A DNA stretch of 9,849 nucleotides from Avisuccinivibrio sp964424565 (GCA_964424565.1 CAYRIZ010000067.1:1-9849), one strand, 5' to 3'; shown: positions 1-6,121, numbered from the stretch's first letter. The notes: a model not told the origin generated them from the sequence alone. Numbers and translations are program-made.

Positions 1-159
1 ATTGAGGATGAACCGGAAGCCTAGATGAAACCATTGTCGCCGCGATCTTGGAGGTTGACTTTTGTCCGGCTGAACCCGGGAATAAGGAATGAGCCCGACA
101 GAGCGATGCCTGCGCAAAGACTGACTTGAAACGGGAAATAATACGGGAAAATGCAGGAT
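1..159. other. Left-edge stretch with no supportable gene
   Basis: I see no reading frame with convincing protein character and no RNA gene here. A frame ending with TAG at 22-24 could be the last residues of a gene entering from the left (acidic, ending in EPEA), but seven codons are not enough to say. No hairpin followed by a T-tract is visible on the minus strand, where the tRNA transcript should end, so the tRNA terminator is either absent, Rho-dependent or further left. Confidence 0.4.
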
Positions 160-335
160 TGGCTGGGGCACAAGGATTCGAACNNNNNNNNNNNNNNNNN
201 NNNNNNNNNNNNNNNNNNNNNNNNNNNNNNNNNNNNNNNNNNNNNNNNNNNNNNNNNNNNNNNNNNNNNNNNNNNNNNNNNNNCTTGGAGATGGCGGAAT
301 CAGAATCCGCTGCCTTACCGCTTGGCTATGCCCCA
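160..335 (-). tRNA. tRNA-Gln (anticodon CTG), interrupted by a 100-N gap
   Basis: On the minus strand the left part (160-183) gives the encoded CCA, the acceptor strand and half of the T arm. The right part (284-335) gives the 5' acceptor, D arm, anticodon arm and variable loop. Joined without the N run, the two parts form a 76-nt tRNA identical to the intact copy at 441-516. The anticodon CTG is at 301-303 in loop TTCTGAT. The acceptor starts with T1:A72 and the discriminator base is G. Last gene of the array as transcribed. The N run may be a scaffold placeholder, so two partial copies could be represented rather than one. Confidence 0.85.
184..283. other. Run of exactly 100 N (assembly gap)
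   Basis: Exactly one hundred N lie inside the T arm of a tRNA-Gln. The bases on each side join to the intact paralogue with none missing, so the length is probably a convention rather than a measurement. The gap most likely marks a repeat-induced break at near-identical tRNA genes, and further tRNA copies may be missing. Confidence 0.9.
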
Positions 336-353
336 AACGCTGAACTTAAATTG

Positions 354-430
354 TGGTAGCTACGACTGGAATTGAACCAGTGACCTCAGCATTATGAGTG
401 CCGCGCTCTAACCAACTGAGCTACGTAGCC
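354..430 (-). tRNA. tRNA-Met, elongator (anticodon CAT)
   Basis: A full 77-nt cloverleaf with encoded CCA at 354-356, anticodon CAT at 394-396 in loop CTCATAA, and a T loop reading TTCAATT. The acceptor 5' strand GGCTACG matches E. coli elongator tRNA-Met. The CAT anticodon could also mean tRNA-Ile2, but pairs 4:69 and 5:68 are T:A and A:T here rather than the C:G pairs recognised by TilS in E. coli, which argues for Met. Pair 1:72 is a G:T wobble, which is unusual. An initiator tRNA is excluded because its 1:72 position is a C/A mismatch. It lies 18 nt and 10 nt from the flanking tRNA-Gln genes. Confidence 0.93.
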
Positions 431-440
431 ATAAATTGTT

Positions 441-516
441 TGGCTGGGGCACAAGGATTCGAACCTTGGAGATGGCGGAATCAGAATCCGCTGCCTTACC
501 GCTTGGCTATGCCCCA
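441..516 (-). tRNA. tRNA-Gln (anticodon CTG)
   Basis: An intact 76-nt tRNA with encoded CCA at 441-443, G discriminator, anticodon CTG at 482-484, anticodon stem GCGGA/TCCGC and T arm AAGG-TTCGAAT-CCTT. The D-arm sequence AGCCAAGCGGTAAGG is typical of bacterial tRNA-Gln. The T1:A72 first pair is weak, as in E. coli tRNA-Gln, where GlnRS opens it. It serves CAG codons, by far the preferred Gln codon in the neighbouring genes. Confidence 0.96.
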
Positions 517-527
517 AACTTTTCAGA

Positions 528-603
528 TGGCAGGGGTACCTGGATTCGAACCAGGGTAATGACGGGATCAAAACCCGTTGCCTTACCGCTTGGCTATACC
601 CCT
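528..603 (-). tRNA. tRNA-Gln (anticodon TTG)
   Basis: First gene of the array as transcribed. It is 76 nt with encoded CCA at 528-530, G discriminator, anticodon TTG at 569-571 in loop TTTTGAT, stem ACGGG/CCCGT and T arm CTGG-TTCGAAT-CCAG. The acceptor begins with A1:T72. It reads CAA and, by wobble, CAG. It is separated from the next tRNA-Gln by 11 nt, so the array is almost certainly one precursor cut by RNases. Confidence 0.96.
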
Positions 604-620
604 AAAGCCCTGTCACCTGT

Positions 621-648
621 GTTCTTTACTGCCTTCACCGTAAAGAAC
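621..648 (-). promoter_or_regulatory. Stem-loop in the tRNA-operon leader
   Basis: GTTCTTTAC (621-629) and GTAAAGAAC (640-648) form a perfect 9-bp stem around a 10-nt loop. It lies between the predicted transcription start (near 650) and the first tRNA (603), and no T-run follows it on the minus strand. It may mark the 5' end of the precursor or guide processing. That role is inference. Confidence 0.5.
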
Positions 649-656
649 GAGGTTGT

Positions 657-684
657 ATTATAAGGGCTAAAATTACGCTGTCAA
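657..684 (-). promoter_or_regulatory. Sigma-70 promoter of the tRNA array
   Basis: On the minus strand there is a perfect -35 TTGACA (679-684) and a perfect -10 TATAAT (657-662) with a 16-bp spacer. The predicted start is near 650, about 47 nt before the first tRNA. Such a consensus promoter fits a stable-RNA operon. I see no clear GC-rich discriminator right after the -10. Confidence 0.88.
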
Positions 685-1069
685 CTGCTTTGCAAGCAAA
701 TTTTTTCCCCAGAGGCCGGAAATGCTCCCCCGGGCGGGCTTTGAGCCTGAGGCAGGCTGATCTGAGCTGCTGTCGGGACCGCGCTGGACTGCAGCTCCCT
801 CCCTCTTCCACTAAATCTCCGGTAGATCGGATGGAGATCTGCTGCCGGTTGAGCGGGAACTTCACTTCCGGCCGGAAGATCTGTCAGATCACAGCGGCAG
901 GAGATGAATAAAGGAGGGCAGAAAGTGCAGGGCGGTTCATATTCGGCCGGCTGCCGTCCTGATGGGGCTTACTGCTATCCGGCAGCAGGACGGCCCCACC
1001 GCGGCAGCATAAAACAGGTATTTTGGTTTACTGATTGGGCAAAGCCATGACTGCCGGGGTTGCGGGAGA
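685..1069. other. Non-coding stretch between tRNA promoter and ygiW-like gene
   Basis: Open frames here overlap on both strands, have no ribosome binding sites and show no recognisable protein character. Visible structure includes a perfect 14-bp palindrome centred on GGCC at 865-878, a small AGCCT/AGGCT hairpin at 744-758 and the inverted repeat at 953-994. Confidence 0.5.
953..994. repeat. Inverted repeat downstream of the ygiW-like gene
   Basis: GCCGTCCTG (953-961) and CAGGACGGC (986-994) form a perfect 9-bp stem. The 24-nt loop contains a second small CTGC/GCAG stem. It is downstream of the minus-strand gene ending at 1070, in the right place for a terminator or 3'-end structure, but no T-tract follows on either strand. 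The 10-mer GGCCGGCTGC overlaps its left edge at 945-954. Confidence 0.45.
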
Positions 1070-1492
1070 CTAATTGCCAGGCGGCGGCTCTATGGGAGCG
1101 GCCTTTTTGACTTTGACTACAATATTGAAAAAATCCACATCTAGCTTGCCCAGGATGTCGATCAGCTGATCTTTGTAAATATCGGACCAGTAATCGTCAT
1201 CATCGAGTTCCACCTCAATGGTGTCTCCATTGATATCGGTAAATTCGTAGTTTTCATCACCGTAGAAACGGGTCAGGCGTCCGCGCAGCAGCACCGGAGC
1301 ATCGTCGCGTCCGTCACGCTTGATGGCGTCAATGCTGGTTAAGAAAAACTCGTCTTCAAAACCGCGCGGGCCATTATGCATAGCTTTTGGCTCATACTTA
1401 AAAGAATGCGTACTGCCTGCAGCCGGCGCTGCCTGAATGCAAATCACTGCCGAAACTGCACAGGCGCAGAGAACAGCAAAAGGTAAGTGCAT
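1070..1492 (-). CDS. YgiW/YdeI-type periplasmic OB-fold (BOF) stress protein
   Basis: A 140-residue exported protein of the NirD/YgiW/YdeI family. Members are small periplasmic proteins with a bacterial OB-fold, linked in enterobacteria to tolerance of stress such as peroxide or antimicrobial peptides; the biochemical role is not settled. Residues 3-25 form a hydrophobic, Ala/Cys-rich signal segment with likely cleavage near QAAPAAG; it has no Lys or Arg before the core, which is atypical. The BOF domain runs from about residue 45 to 131, with the VLLRGRLTRFYGDENYEF strand pair and an acidic ELDDDDYW patch where the family has its DIDD motif. The C-terminus is Pro-rich. The ATG at 1490-1492 is supported by AGGGAGG at 1497-1503. 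The gene stands alone and is divergent from miaB. I could not assign a promoter. Family assignment is fairly secure, function is not. Confidence 0.82.
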   Translation of the reverse strand: MHLPFAVLCACAVSAVICIQAAPAAGSTHSFKYEPKAMHNGPRGFEDEFFLTSIDAIKRDGRDDAPVLLRGRLTRFYGDENYEFTDINGDTIEVELDDDDYWSDIYKDQLIDILGKLDVDFFNIVVKVKKAAPIEPPPGN

Positions 1493-1885
1493 ATTTCCTC
1501 CCTGTAACTATCTGCATCAGCTGTACGGCTGCACGTCCGACCCCATGTAGCCTGGCTTTTCAGCTTAAGCGATCGACAGACAAAATCAGCAGCCCAACTC
1601 CGCCGGTTTTGATATCTGCCGCAAAATCTGCAGCCTTATGCAGCTGCCCTGTTCTCTTATGCACTAAAACTGCACATAAGTATAAGGACAACCGCAGCGG
1701 AGAGCGGGCACAGCAGGCAGGCATGGCACTGCAAAACTTTTTGTATCCTCTACCCCACTGGCAACAGCGGCTGTTATACCGGTTGTCACTGAGTGTAAAA
1801 CGGCAAAATTAGCTTTTGATTAGCAAAACTCTTTCTGCAGCCGCTCTGCCGCCTGAATATAAGCGCTTCCCGGGAAGGTCTAATC
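1493..1885. other. Non-coding divergent gap between the ygiW-like gene and miaB
   Basis: About 390 bases that must hold the control regions of two divergent genes. The only open frame of note (1609-1812) has no ribosome binding site and no family resemblance. Apart from the Shine-Dalgarno of the ygiW-like gene at 1497-1503, I see no strong -35/-10 pair and no operator-like repeat. Confidence 0.5.
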
Positions 1886-1894
1886 TGCTAAAAT
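1886..1894 (+). promoter_or_regulatory. Possible extended -10 promoter of miaB
   Basis: TGCTAAAAT fits the extended -10 form TGnTAnnnT. No good -35 lies 16-18 bp upstream. The predicted start near 1901 would give a leader of about 140 nt before the preferred miaB start. Moderate to low confidence. Confidence 0.35.
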
Positions 1895-1932
1895 TGGCAG
1901 CGCCGCAAGGCAGTGCAGGAAACATCAGACCA

Positions 1933-1973
1933 CAGGCCGCCGCAGGCCTGCCCCGGCAGTGACCAGACTGCCG
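1933..1973 (+). promoter_or_regulatory. Two tandem hairpins in the miaB leader
   Basis: Stem 1 is CAGGCC (1933-1938) with GGCCTG (1945-1950) around a 6-nt loop. Stem 2 is CGGCAGT (1954-1960) with ACTGCCG (1967-1973) around a 6-nt loop, followed only by TTT. Both are perfect. They fall in sequence that would be coding only if miaB began at the GTG at 1913, and they fit an untranslated leader better. Attenuator or stability roles are possible but unproven. Confidence 0.45.
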
Positions 1974-2041
1974 TTTCACATGAGAACAAGATCTTGACGA
2001 CAAGCGACATTAAAGCATTTGATTTAAACCAGACCCCGCTG

Positions 2042-3370
2042 ATGCAGCAGGGCTCTTTTTACACTGCCGTCTGGGGCTGCCAGATGAACGTCTATGATGC
2101 CGACCGCATCCGCGATCTGCTGAGTGCCTCCGGCTATGTCGAGAAGACACAGCCCGCAGGGGCCGACATTATAGTGCTGGTGACCTGTGCCGTCAGAGCC
2201 AAGGCTGAGGACAAAGTGTTCAACCAGCTCAAGGCCTGGCGTCATCAGGGAGTGATCACCGATGACACCATTATTGCCCTGGGAGGCTGCGTGGGCTCCG
2301 AGCTGGCAGAACAGATCATATCCTTAAATCCGGATATTTCTGTAGTGTTCGGACCGCGTACCGCCCACCGTCTGCCGCAGCTGATAGCCAAATTCCAGGA
2401 GGAGGGCCGGCCGCAGGTGGATGTGGAAAGCTCGGCTCTGGAGAAATTTGACTCCCTGCCCGAGCAGGGCCGGCGCGGAGTGTCCGCCTTTGTGACCATT
2501 ATGGAAGGCTGCTCCAACAAATGCTCCTACTGCATTGTGCCTTATACCCGCGGCAGTGAGGAGAGCCGGCCGCTGCCGGATATACTGCAGGAGATCAGAG
2601 GCCATATAGCCCACGGCGTTAAGGAAATTCATCTGCTGGGCCAGAATGTAAATTCCTACCGCGGTCTGGACAGTGACGGCAGCACCATATCCTTTTCCAC
2701 CCTGCTTTATGCCGTGGCGGCCGTGGAAGGAGTGGAGCGCATCCGCTTTACCACCTCCAATCCCATGGAATTTACCGATGACATAGTGGAGGCCATAGGC
2801 GATCTGCCCATGATTGCCGACAGCGTGCATATTCCGGTGCAGTCAGGCTCGGACCGCATCCTGCAGCTGATGCACCGCCGCTACACCAGCGATGACTACC
2901 GCCGGCTGGCAGACAAGCTGCGCCGGGTCAGACCGGGGATCTATATCTCCTCCGACTTCATCGTGGGCTTCCCCGGAGAGACTGATGCTGATTTCAATGA
3001 AACCATGCGCCTGGTCAACGATATAGGCTTTGATCAGAGCTTCAGCTTCATTTACTCCAAGCGTCCGGGCACACCGGCGGCCCTGCTGGACGATCCGGTG
3101 GATTTGGCAGTGAAGAAGGAAAGGCTGTACATCCTGCAGGCTCGGCTGGAGGAGCTCTCAGCCCACTACTCCCAGGCCATGCTCGGCACCAGACAGCAGA
3201 TTTTAATTGAGGGCATCTCCCGCAAATCAGCCGCCGAGCTCAAGGCCAGAGCCTCCAACAACCGCATTGTGGTGCTGGAAGGCGATCCCTCCCTCATCGG
3301 ACAGATGCGGGAAGCTGATATTATCAAGGTCATGGCACATACCTTAAAAGGAGAACTCATTCATGCCTAA
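2042..3370 (+). CDS. miaB: tRNA-2-methylthio-N6-isopentenyladenosine synthase MiaB
   Basis: A radical-SAM methylthiotransferase that converts i6A37 to ms2i6A37 in tRNAs reading codons that start with U. Starting at ATG 2042 gives 442 residues. The N-terminal UPF0004 domain carries three cysteines for the auxiliary 4Fe-4S cluster: C13 in WGCQMN, C49 in VTCAVR and C83 in GGCV. The radical-SAM motif EGCxxxCxxC gives C157, C161 and C164, the same numbers as I recall for E. coli MiaB. A TRAM-type RNA-binding region occupies roughly the last 65 residues. The frame stays open upstream to a GTG at 1913 and a TTG at 1994, but that extension has no MiaB character and overlaps two hairpins, so I prefer 2042 even though it lacks a Shine-Dalgarno. 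Its end overlaps ybeZ by 8 nt, as in a coupled operon. All 21 Gln codons are CAG. Confidence 0.96.
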   Translation: MQQGSFYTAVWGCQMNVYDADRIRDLLSASGYVEKTQPAGADIIVLVTCAVRAKAEDKVFNQLKAWRHQGVITDDTIIALGGCVGSELAEQIISLNPDISVVFGPRTAHRLPQLIAKFQEEGRPQVDVESSALEKFDSLPEQGRRGVSAFVTIMEGCSNKCSYCIVPYTRGSEESRPLPDILQEIRGHIAHGVKEIHLLGQNVNSYRGLDSDGSTISFSTLLYAVAAVEGVERIRFTTSNPMEFTDDIVEAIGDLPMIADSVHIPVQSGSDRILQLMHRRYTSDDYRRLADKLRRVRPGIYISSDFIVGFPGETDADFNETMRLVNDIGFDQSFSFIYSKRPGTPAALLDDPVDLAVKKERLYILQARLEELSAHYSQAMLGTRQQILIEGISRKSAAELKARASNNRIVVLEGDPSLIGQMREADIIKVMAHTLKGELIHA

Positions 3371-4646
3371 GACCAAAGATTTTACTTTGGATTTCATGAT
3401 TGAACCGGCCGAGCGCAACCGACTGGCCAATCTCTGCGGACCTGAGGACGAAAATTTAAAATATCTGGAAAAGTACCTCAGGGTCTCCATTGCCTACACC
3501 GACGCCCACTTTCAGGTCAGCGGCGATCCCCGGCAGGTACAGACGGCAGCTTCCATTATCAGGCAGCTGTATCTGGAAACAGTACCTGTAGGCCGGCAGA
3601 AGAAAGCCCCCTGGATCACCCTGGAGCGGGTGCATCTGGCTTTGCTGGAAAGCCGGGCTCTGCTGCAGGATGAAAGTGCCGAGCAGATGTACAGCCAGAC
3701 CTATGTGCCGGATACCAATGCTGCCGCCGCGGTGGAAAATGAAGCCCGTGCTGCCGCTGAACTGTCCGCCCTGTGGAAGGACAGGCAGCAGGAAGGCAGC
3801 GCCGCCCGCCCTGAGGCCGGCGCTGACGCCGTGCATCATGAAATCAATAAGCTTTACAGCAAGGCTGCCACGCTGAAGTTAAAGCACGGCATGATTAAGC
3901 CGCGCACGGCCAATCAAAACACCTACATAGCCAATATCAGCACCCATGATGTCAATTTCGGCATAGGCCCGGCCGGTACAGGCAAGACCTATCTGGCGGT
4001 GGCGGCGGCAGTGTCCGCCCTGGAGAGCAATGAGGTCAGACGCATCATCCTGACCCGCCCGGCAGTGGAAGCAGGTGAGAAACTTGGCTTTCTGCCTGGC
4101 GATCTCTCCCAGAAGGTAGATCCCTATCTGCGTCCGCTCTACGATGCCCTGTTTGAAATGCTGGGCTTTGAAAAGGTGGAGAAGCTGATCGAAAGACAGG
4201 TGATTGAAATTGCCCCTCTGGCCTATATGCGCGGGCGCACCCTCAATGACAGCTTCATCATTCTCGATGAGGCCCAGAACACCACCATAGAACAGATGAA
4301 GATGTTCTTAACCCGCATAGGCTTCAACTCCCGGGCGGTGATCACCGGCGATCCTTCACAAATAGATTTGCCGCGCAATGTCAGATCCGGGCTCAGACAT
4401 GCCATAGAGGTACTGCGCGGCATAGACAGTCTGTCCTTTACCTTTTTTGAGACGGTGGATGTGGTGCGCCATCCTGTAGTAGCAGCCATAGTCAACGCCT
4501 ATGCCGCCTACGATCAAAAGCAGGAGGCCCTGAAGGCTCAGAATGCTGCCGCCGCCCGCGCCAGGATGCAGCAGACTGCCGCACAGTCCCCTGCCGCAGT
4601 AGCCCAGGAATTAACCGAGGAGACTTCTGATGGAAGTGACCATTGA
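3363..4646 (+). CDS. ybeZ: PhoH-like ATPase YbeZ
   Basis: A cytoplasmic PhoH-family P-loop NTPase, a known partner of the YbeY endoribonuclease and associated with RNA metabolism. At 427 residues it is longer than E. coli YbeZ (about 346). Residues 10-70 resemble the family's KH-like N-terminal domain. Walker A is GPAGTGKT at 202-209. The TRPAVEAGEKLGFLPGD block is at 231-247, Walker B FIILDEAQN at 298-306, GDPSQ at 329-333 and a conserved RHP with likely arginine finger near 369-371. The extra length is an Ala/Glu-rich linker at about 103-157 and an Ala/Gln-rich tail from about 382. The start is set by AAGGAG at 3348-3353; the sequence ATGCCTAA joins it to the end of miaB. It overlaps ybeY by 17 nt. 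Catalytic residues are intact; the RNA substrate is not known from sequence. Confidence 0.95.
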   Translation: MPKTKDFTLDFMIEPAERNRLANLCGPEDENLKYLEKYLRVSIAYTDAHFQVSGDPRQVQTAASIIRQLYLETVPVGRQKKAPWITLERVHLALLESRALLQDESAEQMYSQTYVPDTNAAAAVENEARAAAELSALWKDRQQEGSAARPEAGADAVHHEINKLYSKAATLKLKHGMIKPRTANQNTYIANISTHDVNFGIGPAGTGKTYLAVAAAVSALESNEVRRIILTRPAVEAGEKLGFLPGDLSQKVDPYLRPLYDALFEMLGFEKVEKLIERQVIEIAPLAYMRGRTLNDSFIILDEAQNTTIEQMKMFLTRIGFNSRAVITGDPSQIDLPRNVRSGLRHAIEVLRGIDSLSFTFFETVDVVRHPVVAAIVNAYAAYDQKQEALKAQNAAAARARMQQTAAQSPAAVAQELTEETSDGSDH

Positions 4647-5100
4647 TCTGCAGCTGGCTGCAGAAGATATCAGCGGCCTGCCTGATGCCGCACAGCTTGA
4701 AGTCTGGGCCAGGGCAGCCTTAAGCGGCGCCGGCTGGACGCAGGACAGCGAAATTACTGTACGTTTTGTCGAGCCTGAGGAAATTCAGGAGTTAAACCGC
4801 GATTACCGCGGTTTTGACAAGCCTACCAATATTTTGTCCTTCCCCTTTGAATGCCCGGAGGAAGTGCAGCTGCCGCTGCTGGGCGATCTGGTGATCTGCA
4901 GGGATGTGCTGGAGCGGGAAGCGGCCGAACAGGGCAAAACCCTGACTGAGCACTGCGCCCATCTGGTGGTGCACGGCTGTCTGCATCTGCTGGGCTATGA
5001 TCATATTGAAGAAGAAGAAGCCCAAAAGATGGAGAGCCTGGAAAGCCGTATAGTGATGGGTCTGGGCTATGCCGATCCTTATCTGACGGAAAAGGAATAA
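4630..5100 (+). CDS. ybeY: Endoribonuclease YbeY (16S rRNA maturation)
   Basis: A metal-dependent single-strand endoribonuclease needed for 16S rRNA 3'-end maturation and 70S quality control. It has 156 residues, the usual length. The zinc-binding motif HGxxHxxGYDH lies at 115-125 (H115, H119, H125). The conserved block NRDYRGFDKPTNILSFPF at 56-73 includes R60, equivalent to the functionally important Arg59 of E. coli, and the LGDLVIC strand follows at 84-90. The start ATG is inside the end of ybeZ and is served by GAGGAG at 4617-4622, 7 nt upstream. Third gene of the coupled miaB-ybeZ-ybeY set. All key residues are present. Confidence 0.97.
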   Translation: MEVTIDLQLAAEDISGLPDAAQLEVWARAALSGAGWTQDSEITVRFVEPEEIQELNRDYRGFDKPTNILSFPFECPEEVQLPLLGDLVICRDVLEREAAEQGKTLTEHCAHLVVHGCLHLLGYDHIEEEEAQKMESLESRIVMGLGYADPYLTEKE

Positions 5101-5104
5101 AAGT

Positions 5105-5146
5105 CCGCAGCCGTCCTCCTGCCGCCGGCCCGGCAGTCAGCTGCGG
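5105..5146 (+). other. Nested stem-loop after ybeY
   Basis: Outer stem CCGCAGC (5105-5111) with GCTGCGG (5140-5146); inner stem CTGCCG (5119-5124) with CGGCAG (5131-5136). Both are perfect. It begins 4 nt after the ybeY stop, where an intrinsic terminator is expected, but is followed by GC-rich sequence and no T-tract. It could be a 3'-end stabiliser or a pause site. Confidence 0.45.
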
Positions 5147-5164
5147 CCGGGGCGGGAGCGTCAT

Positions 5165-5193
5165 TTGTCAATTGCAGATCTGACTGTTACAAT
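5165..5193 (+). promoter_or_regulatory. Promoter of corC(-lnt)
   Basis: TTGTCA (5165-5170), a 17-bp spacer and TACAAT (5188-5193), with an extended-10 TG at 5185-5186. One mismatch to consensus in each box. The predicted start is near 5200, about 36 nt before the corC ATG. It makes corC, and perhaps lnt, separable from the miaB-ybeZ-ybeY transcript. Confidence 0.72.
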
Positions 5194-5235
5194 CAAAATC
5201 AAATCAAAAAAGTACATTAAACCCACGGAATCAAC

Positions 5236-6096
5236 ATGGCTTTTAAAGAGCGACCGGAGAGAGAAAAAGAAAGCCTGCTTAAGCGGATTTGGCACGGCCT
5301 GCGCCCCAACAGCAAATCGGAACTGGCCGAGGTGATCCAGGAAGCCAAAGAGCGCGACATCATAGATGAAGACACCAGGGACATGATCAAAGGAGTCTTT
5401 GATGTTGCCACCCTGCGCATAGGGGACATCATGATCCCCAGATCGCAGATGATCACCATAGACAAAAAATCCACGATGATCGATGCCGTCAAAGTCATAG
5501 CTGAATACGGCCACTCCCGCTATCCGGTCAGCTCCGGGGATAAGGATCACATCATAGGCATTCTCAATGCCAAGGATCTGCTGCCCTATGCCGCCGGAGT
5601 CAAACCGGCGCCGCAAAATCTTGAGAGCATCCTGCGTCCCTGCATTTTTGTGCCGGAAAGCAAGCGCGTGGACTCCATGCTCAGCCAGTTCCAGGAAAAT
5701 CACCTGCACATGGCTGTGGTCATAGATGAGTTCGGCGGCGTCTGCGGCGTGGTCACCATAGAGGATATACTTGAGCTCATCGTAGGCGACATAGGCGATG
5801 AGTACGATCACACCGACCGCAAAACTCCCAATATAGTCAAGACTCAGGAAAAGGACACCTATCTCATCCGGGGACTGACTGAGATTGAGGAGTTCAATGA
5901 ATATTTCCAAACCACGCTGCCTGATGTGGATGTAGATACCATAGCCGGTCTGGTCATACATGTCATAGGCCATCTGCCCGTCAAGGATGAGACGGCAGTC
6001 ATAGGCCGCTTTACCTTTAAGGTAGTCACCGCCACCCGCCGGCAGGTACACCTGCTGCAGGTGACCGCAGGCCCGGAAAGCGAAGCCGGCAGCTGA
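5236..6096 (+). CDS. corC: CorC/YbeX, CBS-domain protein of the HlyC/CorC family
   Basis: A cytoplasmic protein with paired CBS domains, known in enterobacteria as CorC or YbeX and linked to Mg2+/Co2+ handling (CorA-related efflux) and ribosome health; the exact activity is unsettled. It has 286 residues against about 292 in E. coli. An N-terminal charged segment precedes CBS1 (about 64-122, beginning GDIMIPRSQM) and CBS2 (about 131-185, with VVIDEFGGVCGVVTIEDILE, the signature of this family). The CorC_HlyC transporter-associated domain covers about 200-280. No membrane segments are present. The ATG at 5236 has only a weak GGA upstream. The gene has its own promoter and lies 135 nt beyond ybeY. 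Of 29 Ile codons 14 are ATA, unlike E. coli. Confidence 0.94.
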   Translation: MAFKERPEREKESLLKRIWHGLRPNSKSELAEVIQEAKERDIIDEDTRDMIKGVFDVATLRIGDIMIPRSQMITIDKKSTMIDAVKVIAEYGHSRYPVSSGDKDHIIGILNAKDLLPYAAGVKPAPQNLESILRPCIFVPESKRVDSMLSQFQENHLHMAVVIDEFGGVCGVVTIEDILELIVGDIGDEYDHTDRKTPNIVKTQEKDTYLIRGLTEIEEFNEYFQTTLPDVDVDTIAGLVIHVIGHLPVKDETAVIGRFTFKVVTATRRQVHLLQVTAGPESEAGS

Positions 6097-6121
6097 CCGC
6101 CACGGCCGGCCGGCCGGCTGC

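Noticed and set aside
25..129. A 34-codon frame starting at ATG 25
   Set aside because: Arg- and Pro-rich with no ribosome site or family resemblance. It could be a remnant of something to the left, but nothing supports a gene.
354..430. Assigning the CAT-anticodon tRNA as tRNA-Ile2
   Set aside because: Tempting given the many ATA codons, but acceptor pairs 4:69 and 5:68 are T:A and A:T as in tRNA-Met, not the C:G pairs used by TilS.
160..603. Repetitive tRNA array read as a CRISPR or tandem repeat
   Set aside because: The repeated units fold as complete tRNA-Gln genes with encoded CCA, and their spacing is irregular.
635..911. Overlapping short frames on both strands near the tRNA promoter
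   Set aside because: They overlap each other and, on one strand, the consensus tRNA promoter; neither shows protein-like composition or a ribosome site.
1609..1812. A 67-codon frame in the gap before miaB
   Set aside because: No Shine-Dalgarno, no recognisable domain, and its start is a non-ATG codon.
1954..1976. Intrinsic terminator before miaB
   Set aside because: The 7-bp stem is followed by only three T, and no gene upstream on this strand needs it.
2324..2830. A 168-codon open frame antisense to miaB
   Set aside because: It overlaps the MiaB radical-SAM region in full, has no ribosome binding site, and its His/Gly/Ala-rich product resembles no family I know.
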